From Cornus controversa (lineage: Eukaryota; Streptophyta; Magnoliopsida; Cornales; Cornaceae): a DNA stretch of 64,000 nt. The notes beneath the pieces are model-generated. The model saw only the letters and a list, made by a program, of their open reading frames with translations, made no database searches and had not been told where the DNA came from. The translations under genes were made by a program, and so were the position numbers. The DNA lies in contig CM048851.1 in assembly GCA_026545225.1 (NCBI GenBank), positions 34,561,956 to 34,625,955 of the forward strand. The letters are read 5' to 3'. How positions within the stretch are numbered: position 1 is the stretch's first letter; every line of letters begins with the position of its first letter. This document shows, piece after piece, positions 36,842 through 46,710 of the stretch.

Positions 36842-37266
36842 GGGGCAAAGTTGTATATAGTGGAATTTTTTTTAATTTTAGTGGGGGCAAAATGTAATTT
36901 TAATGAAATATTTTTATAATTTTCATAAAATTATAATTGTATAATACAAAAAATAAAAATTTCGGTAGGCGGATGCCCCCACTGAAATGCAGGTAGAAAA
37001 TGCCCCTTAATATAAATTTAAGAAAATTTAATTTTTCTTTAAAATAATTTTTCATTAAGTTTTCTTTTCCATTTTAATTTTAAAAAAATAAAAATTGAAG
37101 AAAATTTTGAAAATTGTTCTAAGAGAATTTCATTTTCATTAAAAAAGATTCAGACATATTTTTAACAATATTATATTGAATGAATTATTTGTATTAATTT
37201 TAATTTTATATTAAAATGACACTATTTTTTTAAATTTATATTAAAGTGAAGGTGGAGTTTTATTAT
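36539..37266. mobile_element. MITE-like element shared by both units (copy in B)
   Basis: Counterpart of 17965-18470, starting GGGCAAATTGCAGGAAACTT. It contains an extra segment of about 240 bp (about 36752-36995) that unit A lacks, with a long TA run (36799-36838), two GTGGGGGCAAA words and a GCCCCCACT word near its right end. That segment is probably a small inserted element. Confidence 0.5.
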
Positions 37267-37573
37267 ATTATATTATTATATATAATATAATATAATATAA
37301 TAGAAGAAGATACATGGATCATCCACTGGAAATATCAGACAGATGGATAGTCTTCGAGAAGTTTCCTTTCACCTTCTTATCTTTTCTCTGAAAATTTGGC
37401 CCAACAAACAAAACTGCTTTCATCACCATCATGTTATTTCTAGCAGCGTTTTTCAGATAATGGTTCACCTAAAAGTTGACCATCAGCTAAAAGCTGACCA
37501 TATTTAGATTGTGCTGACCATATTTAGATTGTGTGTGTGTTGGGGTTGGGGTTGGTGATACGATAATAATAAT

Positions 37574-38252
37574 TAGGGGCGGTAAAATTGGACACGATAC
37601 GATAACACGACATAAATTAAACAGGTTTGAATTTGAGGTAAGTTGACACGTTCAATAAATGAGTTGACATGAACACGACACACAAAAATTGGATTGTGTT
37701 TGAATTTAAGTGTTTAACTCGCGACACGATTACAACACAATTATGATATGAGTTATTCATATATTATGGTTTTATACAAATTTATATATACATAGTTATA
37801 TCTATTGCAATTGTTTGCAATCTATTTGTTTGTTTACAGGACTCATATAGCCATAAAATGCAAACATAAGATTGTTATGGTGTTTTCTCAGTTATTGAAT
37901 CACTTTAGTATACTTTTGAGTTTATATATAGATACAAAATTTATAATATAGTTTAATTTTAGGATTTATGTATTGATATGTACTCTATTTTTTATATGAT
38001 CTTCAGAGAGATTTTTAAGGGTGGAGAAACTCATATGATATAAGTTAAACGGATTAAAAAAGTTATTAAACAAGTCGTGTCGTTATAGGACATGTGGTTA
38101 TGCGGGTCGATACGGATAACACGTTTAATATACAGGTTAGGTTAGTGTTGAGGGTTTTTGACACGATTATGAAATGAGTCGGGTTAGGGTTGAGCTATTT
38201 AATAGAATACTTATAAATTGACACGACACGAGAACACAAATTGTCACCCCTA
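37574..38252 (+). mobile_element. hAT-type non-autonomous element (MITE), copy 2
   Basis: The 679-bp element is bounded by TAGGGGCG and CACCCCTA. The 8-bp target duplication is ATAATAAT (37566-37573) and ATAATAAC (38253-38260), 7 of 8 identical. It is homologous, in opposite orientation, to 7769-8483. Non-coding; absent from unit A. Confidence 0.88.
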
Positions 38253-38263
38253 ATAATAACTAG

Positions 38264-38850
38264 TAAGGAAGTATGGACACGAATACGAGATATGGGTACG
38301 ACACCTTACGAATACGGCAATATGAAAAATCTCAAAAAAATAGAATACAGACATGACAAGGATACGTTAAATAAATAAATAAACAAAAAAATAATATTGT
38401 ACATAAAATATTAAGTTTTATTCTTCAACCATACAATAAATATACTTAAAGCAATTATACAAAATATAAAAAGTTAAAATCCAAAAATCTCCTATATTTT
38501 CTAATATTCTTTACAATGACTCACTTGTTTGCTTGAGGGTTTTAAAAATATTTTTGTTTTATTATAAAATGGACTTTATTTTCTAACCTATAAAATTTTT
38601 AACATTACAATCTCAACCCTACTTTATAGAACAAAAAATTACAAATTTACCCCGAACAATATTTTAAAGGTATCTCAAATATATTCAAAACGTATCACAG
38701 ATGTATCCTAGCATATCACAGACGTATCCGACATTCAAAAAATAATTTTAAAAAATGAGATATTTTTTTGAAATATCGGACATGTATCCAATCATATCGT
38801 GGCCAAATTCGTATTAAATACGTGTTTAATACAGACCACATGAGATTTTT
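38264..38850. repeat. Dispersed non-coding repeat, first copy of a pair
   Basis: Starts GGAAGTATGGACACGAATACG and contains AAATAAATAAATAA, ACATAAAATATTAAG and CAACCCTACTTTATAGAAC, all repeated in order in the second copy about 1.07 kb away. No ORF. Confidence 0.75.
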
Positions 38851-39333
38851 TGAAGCAACTGAACTTTTTAGAATATATCTAACATATTAAGTTAAGATTA
38901 AAGATATATAATTTAGTTCAGAGAGATATGTGGATGTTGACGGTGCACAATGCTATCAGACTTTCTCCTTGTAAATTGATTGTTGTATGAAGATGTTTAC
39001 ATTGCATTGACAATTGAGAACTAAAAATTCAGTAGCTCAAATTTAGTTAATAGGCGTTATCAGTCAACCACGACAGCTTGGAATGGTCTACCAACCCCTT
39101 CTTTACTTTAGTTTTCTATTATATGGATAGGAAAAAGAAAGAAAAAACAAAAATAAATAAAAAATTTGCCTAACTTGATCATTTTTCCAAATGGAACATT
39201 GACAACTTTGTTTTAGAAAATGATTGGTACAGTGAACCAACCAAACATCGGACAAAATAGTCTATATCCAATCTCTCTTGGCCTTAATTTTGTTGTCACT
39301 TATTTTTTGCTGTAGTCAATGATTATATGCAAG

Positions 39334-39889
39334 AAAGCACGAATGATGACACGGGATAGAGGTACGACATGATACGAATACACAATATGAAATTTTTTTA
39401 AAAAAATAGAATACGAACACGACAATGATACGTCAAATAAATAAATAAATAAAAATATAATATTATACATAAAATATTAAGTTTTATTTTTCAATCATAC
39501 AATAAATATATTTAAAACAATCATACAAAATATAAGAAGTTAAAATTTAGAAATTCCCTATCTTTTATAATATTTTTTAAAATGACTAATTTGCTTAGGG
39601 GTTTCAAAAATATTTTTGTTTTATTATAAAATGACCTTTATTTTCTAACCTATAATTTTTTTAATATTACAATCTCAACCCTACTTTATAGAACAAAAAA
39701 TTATAAATTTGCCCTAAAAATTATCCTAAACATATCCCAGGCATATCAGATATTCAAAAAATAATTTTAAAAAATGAGATACTTTTTTTGAAGTATCGGA
39801 CATGTATCCGGTTGTATCCTGACCATATTCATATCGAATATGTGTCTGAGACGGTCACGAAATTTTTTTTGGAGTATCTATACTTCCTA
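39334..39889. repeat. Dispersed non-coding repeat, second copy of the pair
   Basis: Direct repeat of 38264-38850 with the same internal landmarks. It ends GAGTATCTATACTTCCTAG, the inverse of the start of the first copy, so the outer ends of the pair form an inverted repeat. The intervening 0.5 kb (38850-39334) is unrelated. Confidence 0.7.
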
Positions 39890-40213
39890 GCTAATAAGTG
39901 AATTACATTAATTTCTCATTCATCCTCATTAGTTTCCTCCTCTCATTATTGGACTTCTAAGGGATGCTAAGTGCCATCTCCATTGCATGCACAAGCAGTG
40001 CTGGACCTAAAGGTATTAAGAAAAAAATTTGAGGTGACGCCTTGGTTTCCACTTGTGTAGGCAGGTCAGAGTCCTTAAATATGTGGAGTCCTTAAATATA
40101 ATTTTAACATGCATATGTCACGACTGTGCTTAATCATTAACATATATTCAAACATATCAACTCATACATGCATGTTAAAATTGTAATTTTTTTTATAGGT
40201 AATTAAATATAGT

Positions 40214-42857
40214 TGTAGCCTTAGAATTGTCCCTAGAGAGGGGGGTGAATAGGGACTTTAAGCAAATAATGAAACTTTTTCGATTTAGTTTGTTTTGATA
40301 AAACTAAACATGATTGAACTTTTGTTAAACACTTAGTGCGTAGATTGATTCAACGAGTGATCATCTTATTGCACAAAAATAAGTCACATAAACGTGTTTA
40401 AACATTTAAGCATACATTTATGATTAAGGTAAATTCATACGTTCAATGCATGTTTATTGTGCAATCACAACATATTGAATTCAACCAATCAATTCATTTA
40501 TCTTATCCTCTTTTGAATTAATATAATTATATCATCAAAAATTCTCATAACATTCGTAGAATTGCTGATAGTGTGTGGACATGTAGATTGGACATTTTAT
40601 TAAATACATGTTATGCAACTTGATTGACAAATGGATAATCATTGAAGTCCTCAATCAATCAACATACTCCAAGCATTCATCACATCTTCCTCATGTGAAT
40701 TAATGCATTTAAACTTATAGCATTCATATATAAAACATATGGAATTGAAACAAATAAAATATTTTCAAATAAAGTAGTTTAAAGATAGAGAAATACACAC
40801 CAAATGACGCCATAATTTTTACATAGTTTGGCTCCTCTTGCCTACGTCCATGCCTCAAGAGCACTTTTTGAGGTTTCCACATAGAGCCTTCCTTAATGGT
40901 GGAAAACAAACCATACAATTGTCAAGTGAATTACTTGGGCTTCATTGCTCAACGAAAACCTCACTAAGACTTCTTTGTCAAGCTCATAACTTGGGCTTCC
41001 TTACTCAATGAACACCCCACCAAGACTTCTTTGCCAATCTCATGGCTTGGGCTTTCTTACTCAATGAACACCTCACCAAGATTTCTTTGCCAAGCTTATA
41101 ACTTGGGCTTCTTTGCCAAGTGCATCACTTGGTCTTCCTCTCAAAGGTATATAAGAAATTGTAATAAAATTACAACAATATTCCTGGATGAATATCTATT
41201 CAATACACGCTCAAATCCTAGAGTTATATATAAAGATTTCAAATTAAAAGCTCAACTCTAGATATGCAAGATGAACCACAACGAATTATATGAAAGATAA
41301 GGCTTAATGGTGGTTCCTAAGAGATATTCTGCCAAGTAAAATGCAAAAATATGCATTCAAAAGTTTCTTAAATGTATGCTCATGGGTAAGTTTCTCTCTA
41401 TCTCTTTTGATCTCTTCTCCACTCTTCTCCACTCTCGGCTCTACATTGCACTATCTCTTTTACTTGCAAAATGTAAGTCACACACACATATATAGTATTT
41501 TTTAGAAGAATATGACCGTTTGAGACATGTGGCAGCCTTTTAGTGGGGAATAAAGCTGTTGGAGTTTGAATCTCCTGGTTTCGGTCGACTGATGACCTTG
41601 TTTTGGTCAACTGAAGTTATGATTCGGTTGACTGAAACATTGTTTCAGCTTGTTTTGGTCGACTAAAGCTATGCTTCGGTCGGCTAAAACCTCCCCTATT
41701 TTGCATAGCCTACTAAAATGAATACTAACTTCTACCATTCGACTGATGAATTTCATCAGGTGACTGAAAGACCTCTATCAGTCGACTAATGGGTTTCATC
41801 AGGCGATTGAAAGTGTCCAGGTCAAAATCTGTTCTCAGACTCAACTAGTTTCTCCTGCACAGTGTATTAATACACTGCACACTTAATTACATTAAAAACG
41901 TATTAATAAATTTTTATTATTCAATGTAATTAAGCAAAGTACCCCTCATTTGGATTCAATAAAAATAGTTTCAAAATCAAATTCTAAGTGAATCAAATTT
42001 TAATTTTTTAGTTTACTACAAAACGAATTTTCACAACTTTGACATAAAAATTTATTGTGCAATATGAATGACTAAATTAAGTCATTTGGGGTTAAAAAAA
42101 TTCATATGATCGTGATAAATCATAGGTATAATTACCGGGACTTTTTATGTCAAAATTCATTAAAAAAACTCATATTTACATTTTTGCCCATTGAATCCAA
42201 CACTTAGCCAATAAGTATCTGAAACGGTAATTGTGCATGACACGACTTTATATAGTAATTCATTTGAGTTTGAGGCTTAAGTCAATATATCGAAGAACCA
42301 TAAATGATATGATTGAAAGACATAATCCTAGTTATGGCTTACTAGTTGAGTTCTTATAAAGCTTATGATGACTTGAACTAACTCAATCATAGTAACGGCC
42401 TCATAATGTTATAAGTGAAGTTCATGGCCTAATTCTAAGTTTTCAAGGAACCATGATATGATATGCATTGGTCCTAAAGTCCATTAGGTCAATATATGAA
42501 CTTTCAAAAGAAATTACTTCATAAATAACTTTACATTAAATCTAGCACTCATCCAAGACTAGCCTACCCAAGTATTTTGATTTTCAAATCTTAAAATTTT
42601 TGGGTTCCTTCATCATGTGGCTTGGATTCACTTCAACTTCATTATTAATCTTAATTATTGATCTTTGAGTTCCATGATCATGTGACTTCATATATTTTTT
42701 TTTAATTCCTTTTGAAGTCCAATGTCTTTAAGATACTTGAGATAATATGAAATACTGTAAACTGCACACTCAAGTAAACTTATTAAATCTATACTACAAT
42801 AGGTTGTTATCATCAAAATCACTCAAAAAACCTAGGATTGAAACATTGAGGTCAACA
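40214..42857 (+). mobile_element. Solo LTR (2.64 kb) or non-coding LTR element
   Basis: Begins TGTAGCCTTAGAATTG and ends TGAGGTCAACA, the TG...CA ends of an LTR. A perfect 5-bp target duplication ATAGT lies at 40209-40213 and 42858-42862. No primer-binding site or pol was found inside. The interior has a short tandem repeat (40925-41130) and a run of CGGTCGACTGA-type words (41575-41815). The length is large for a solo LTR but within the plant range. Absent from unit A. Its start resembles that of the repeat at 63348. Confidence 0.8.
40925..41130. repeat. Tandem repeat of about 60 bp inside the solo LTR
   Basis: Three to four copies of a segment with ACTTGGGCTTCCTTACTCAA, ACACCTCACCAAGA and CTTCTTTGCCAAGCTCAT. 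Copies differ at several positions. Confidence 0.75.
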
Positions 42858-43326
42858 ATAGTCATGCACACAAGAACAGAGCGAGGAATTTAGGGACATA
42901 GTGAACATTATAAAATATTTATTTCAACTAACATGATAAATATATAAAAACTTAAATTACAATATTGTAAAGAGTTGACTAGCTGAAAATTCGATCAAAA
43001 TCGGTCCAACGAACTAGGTTTGCTTTTGATAGATTTTTGGCCCAAACTATCATGTTTCAATAATGTAAGAGTGTATATGACCCACACAAACCATTAAGTG
43101 GATGGGGAGCCATTGGGATCCCCATTCCGATGGCCTCTTTTCTTTGGCCTTTTCATCCTTTTTCATAATGTACTGTATATATATAGCCTTTAGATATGGG
43201 AAAATTACTAGGAACAAAGTGCTCTTGATGACTAAGTAAAGGCAGTATTAAAAGTAACCATATGGTCTATTATTGCATGTATGAAAACTTATATTCATTT
43301 CTCTCCGTAATGCGAAACATATATAT

Positions 43327-44072
43327 TGTAGACACATAAATTTTGTGATGGTTTAATCACTGTCCGATTAGTCAAAAAGTTAAACACTCTTGATCAATAA
43401 AATTCTATGATTGCGGGTTTCGTCAACGGACACGTGTCAAAATCTTGGAAGTGTAGGCTTTTTAAAAAATATGTGTGATAATTCAAATTTAAATTTAATT
43501 TATTTCCATATAAAAGGAGGAAAAATATTTTTTTTTTATGAAAATTAGCACAATTAATGGGGAGTTACCAAATTAAACCCCCACCATTTGCCTATAAATA
43601 CAAGGTTACCCTACATATTCGGGGAGGGAAGAAAACATAAAAGTTCTGCCGAACCTCTGCCTCAACCAACACTCGAAGTTCTGAATACGAAGAACAACAA
43701 ACATGCCAAACAAGTGTCGTTTTACTTCAAAGACCTCCAACCCTTGAAGAATCTGAAAACGAAGAACATCAAACACGTCACACAAGTGTCGTTCTTCTTC
43801 AAAGACCTTCAATCCATCGTTCGATATCAAGCTCTATTGGCACTCGATCGAAAATTTAGTCAAGCTTTCCTCAATATTGAAAATTTGAAGAAAGCTCGTA
43901 ACAATCGGTCCAAGACCAAGCTTTTGAAACCTTTATATCAAGGAGATTAAATCAGAGGAATATTCTTTGTTGTAAAAGAATCAAACACAGAGAATTGTAT
44001 CCATTTTTCTTAAATTAATAAAATTGATTGTTTGTTACTTATTTTTGTTCTTAGATTTTCGGATACAAAATT

Positions 44073-44082
<10 letters not shown>
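43327..44082 (+). mobile_element. Solo LTR (756 bp) upstream of UGT-B
   Basis: Begins TGTAGACACATAAATTTTG and ends ACAAAATTTGTGTCTATA, giving inverted ends with the terminal CA changed to TA. TATAAATA at 43593-43600 and an AATAAAATTG signal near 44020 give the U3-R-U5 order on the + strand. TATAT on both sides may be the target duplication but lies in a TA run. A 120-codon frame (43588-43950) with a repeated ACAAGTGTCGTT segment lies in its transcribed part and resembles no protein I know. It ends about 800 bp before the UGT-B start and is absent from unit A. Confidence 0.7.
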
Positions 44083-44110
<28 letters not shown>

Positions 44111-44669
44111 TGGGTTTCATTTCCTTCATCTATTTATTTTTCTCATTTTACAATTTCAGATGATATGTCTAGATGTTATTTGAGTCGCATAAGTGATCAA
44201 GACATAACATAATAGATAATGGTGAGTAACGAGTATTCTTCAATTAGTTTTAGCAAGTCCAATATAAATCATATTTAATTTAGTCTACTTCTTGTGATGT
44301 GATGAAACTAGTTGATCCCCTCTAGCATGACAGTAGATATTGGGTGTGCCAAAAGAAGAGTACTTGAGTATGAGATAATGGTAAAAAAAGGTTTCTTTAA
44401 CACTGATTGGGGAATAATAACAAAAATGACACAAGTTCATTTTAAAAATAAAATTTAAAATTCAAAATAAACACGTCTCATCCTATCAATTCTGTGATTC
44501 ATCATCTCATTGGAAATGTCTAATCACTAAAAATACACCATATACCAACTTCCTGTCAGTATTTTTGGGACAATCAAAGCAAACTAAACTACATTATCAG
44601 AGGATGGCCCTTCACCTACGTACCAAAAAATAGTCTTGAATGTTGATATGGTGAGTTTTCATTAGATGT

Positions 44670-44749
44670 CACGTGGTAACCTGTAGCGGAGTCCAGCACT
44701 TCAACTATTTTCGGGGACAGGAGAGAATCCGAATTCGCGGCTATATAAA
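44670..44749 (+). promoter_or_regulatory. UGT-B core promoter with G-box
   Basis: CACGTG (G-box, a site for bZIP and bHLH factors) lies at 44670-44675 and the TATATAAA box at 44742-44749, about 130 bp before the start codon. The same region of UGT-A has lost the G-box. Activity is not shown by the sequence. Confidence 0.65.
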
Positions 44750-44878
44750 CATGATATCTATGAGGCTATCAGCTATCAGCCATCAGCTATAGAGACTTTA
44801 TTTACCAAACATATACTCAGCAAGTAAACTGCTCTCCTCGCATATTCCTTCCGGAACCCCCATTCTGAAACGATCGAT

Positions 44879-46375
44879 ATGGTGTTAGCTAATCACCACT
44901 CCATGAAACCCCACGTCGCTGTCCTCCCAAGCCCAGGCATGGGCCACATCATCCCCCTCCTCGAGTTCTCAAAGCGTCTCGTCAACCACCATGGCTTCCA
45001 AGTCAGCTTCCTCGTCTTCACCACCCAAGCCTCCGCCGCCCAAAACCAGCTCCTCCGCTCACCAACCCTCCCTCCCGACCTCCACGTCATCGACCTCCCA
45101 CCTGTCGACGTCTCCCACGTCATCACCGAGGGTATGCCAATCGTCACCTGCCTATGCCTCATCGTCCACGAGTCCCTCAGACCACTCCGGTCCGTCCTCA
45201 CCGACTTGGACCGGCCCAAAGCTCTCATCGTCGACGTCTTCACCACCGAGGCTTTCGAGGTCTGCAGAGACCTCTCCATCCCCACCTATTCCTTCTTCAC
45301 GGCCTCCTCTGCTCTACTATCCTTCTCATTGTACCTCCCGATGCTGGACCGGGAAGTGGAGGGCGAGTTCGTGGACCTGCCCGAACCGGTTCAGGTCCCG
45401 GGTTGCACACCCATACGAACCGAAGACCTCCTGGACCAGGTTTGCAACCGCAAGATTGACGAGTATAAATGGTACTTGTTCCATGTCAGTAGATTGAAAA
45501 TGGCTACTGGGATTTTCACAAACTCCTGGGAAGACCTCGAACCGGTCTCGCTTCGAGCTCTGAAACATACCCGGTTCTTTCAAGACATACCCATTCCGCC
45601 GGTTCACCCGGTCGGACCGCTGATCAAAGAGAGCGAACCGTTGACAGAATCGGACAAAGATATCTTGACGTGGCTAGACAAGCAACCGTCTGATTCCGTT
45701 CTCTTCGTGGCACTCGGAAGCGGCGGGACCTTGTCAACTCAGCAACTCACGGAGTTGGCGTGGGGTCTGGAAATGAGTCAGCAACGGTTCATCCTGGTGG
45801 CGCGTAGACCGACAGACGCGAGTGCTTCCGCGGCGTTTTTCAACGTGGGTAGCGACGTGAATGACCCGGCGGCGTACTTGCCGGAAGGTTTCACGAAGAG
45901 GACGGAGGGAGTGGGGCAGGTGGTGCCGTCATGGGCGGCGCAAGTGGCGGTGCTCCGCCACGGTTCCACCGGCGGTTTCCTCTCGCATTGCGGGTGGAAC
46001 TCGTCGTTGGAGAGCATCGTCCATGGCGTGCCGATGATCGCGTGGCCGCTCTACGCGGAGCAGAGAATGAATGCAACGATACTGTCGGAGGAGGTGGGGA
46101 TGGCAGTGAAGCCTGTGGCGAGGGGAGGAGAGAGTTTGATCGGACGGGAAGAGGTAGAGAGGGTGGTGAGGTTGGTGATTGAAGGTGATGAAGGCAAGGT
46201 CATGAGACGTAGGGCCAAAGACCTTCAAGAGAGTGCACGGACTGCGTTGAACTACTGTGGGTCATCTTATGATTCGCTTTCTCGTGTTGCAGAGAGTTGG
46301 AAAGCCGAGCAGGAGACTGAAGAGCTGAGTTCTTTAGCACGCGCTGTTACTGCGCGTGGTAACGCGACCATTTGA
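44879..46375 (+). CDS. UDP-glycosyltransferase, plant family 1, UGT72-like (UGT-B)
   Basis: 498 residues, intronless, paralogue of UGT-A with 22 residue changes by hand count. The catalytic His (H23) and Asp (D119) and the 44-residue PSPG donor box (352-395, ending YAEQ) are intact, so it should be an active UDP-sugar glycosyltransferase using probably UDP-glucose. Changes cluster in the N-terminal acceptor half (for example L30F, I47F, I86M, S140F, T155M) and in the last 30 residues. The middle of the donor half differs only at L347Q. The acceptor is unknown; phenolic compounds are usual for UGT72. The start is supported by matching UGT-A and by stops upstream. It has its own TATA box and G-box and a solo LTR upstream. 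Confidence 0.95.
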   Translation: MVLANHHSMKPHVAVLPSPGMGHIIPLLEFSKRLVNHHGFQVSFLVFTTQASAAQNQLLRSPTLPPDLHVIDLPPVDVSHVITEGMPIVTCLCLIVHESLRPLRSVLTDLDRPKALIVDVFTTEAFEVCRDLSIPTYSFFTASSALLSFSLYLPMLDREVEGEFVDLPEPVQVPGCTPIRTEDLLDQVCNRKIDEYKWYLFHVSRLKMATGIFTNSWEDLEPVSLRALKHTRFFQDIPIPPVHPVGPLIKESEPLTESDKDILTWLDKQPSDSVLFVALGSGGTLSTQQLTELAWGLEMSQQRFILVARRPTDASASAAFFNVGSDVNDPAAYLPEGFTKRTEGVGQVVPSWAAQVAVLRHGSTGGFLSHCGWNSSLESIVHGVPMIAWPLYAEQRMNATILSEEVGMAVKPVARGGESLIGREEVERVVRLVIEGDEGKVMRRRAKDLQESARTALNYCGSSYDSLSRVAESWKAEQETEELSSLARAVTARGNATI

Positions 46376-46710
46376 AGCGATGTCATTAGGAGTGTTGTTG
46401 TGTGCCGCGTGTGGTTTTGTTGTCCCGACGGCTATTGGCTTCATCAGCTGCTGCTCTGTACACCGAAGAGGATCTTGATCCAAGTTCTCCTCTCTGTTTG
46501 ATTTTCGTTTTTTTTTTTTGATTTCTTTTTCTTTTTGAAAAGTTTTGTGGTAATGGAAAAAACTAACAAAAAAAAAAAAAGGTGATGCTGCACAACATAA
46601 ATTATAATTTTTATTATCGAAAATTGGTTGCGCTTATTTAGAGTCCATCTTATCTACCATATATATCGGGATGTACGCTTTGACTGAAACTTTTTTATGT
46701 CTATTATGTG
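46376..46710. other. UGT-B 3' flank
   Basis: The first 50 bp match the UGT-A flank; then the sequence is specific to this copy (CCCGACGGCTATTGGCTTCATC). T- and A-rich runs at 46506-46525 and 46565-46582 are present. No coding region. Confidence 0.5.

Noticed and set aside
43588..43950. 120-codon gene on the + strand
   Set aside because: It lies wholly within a solo LTR, contains an internal repeat, and matches no family I know. Chance or LTR leader sequence is more likely.
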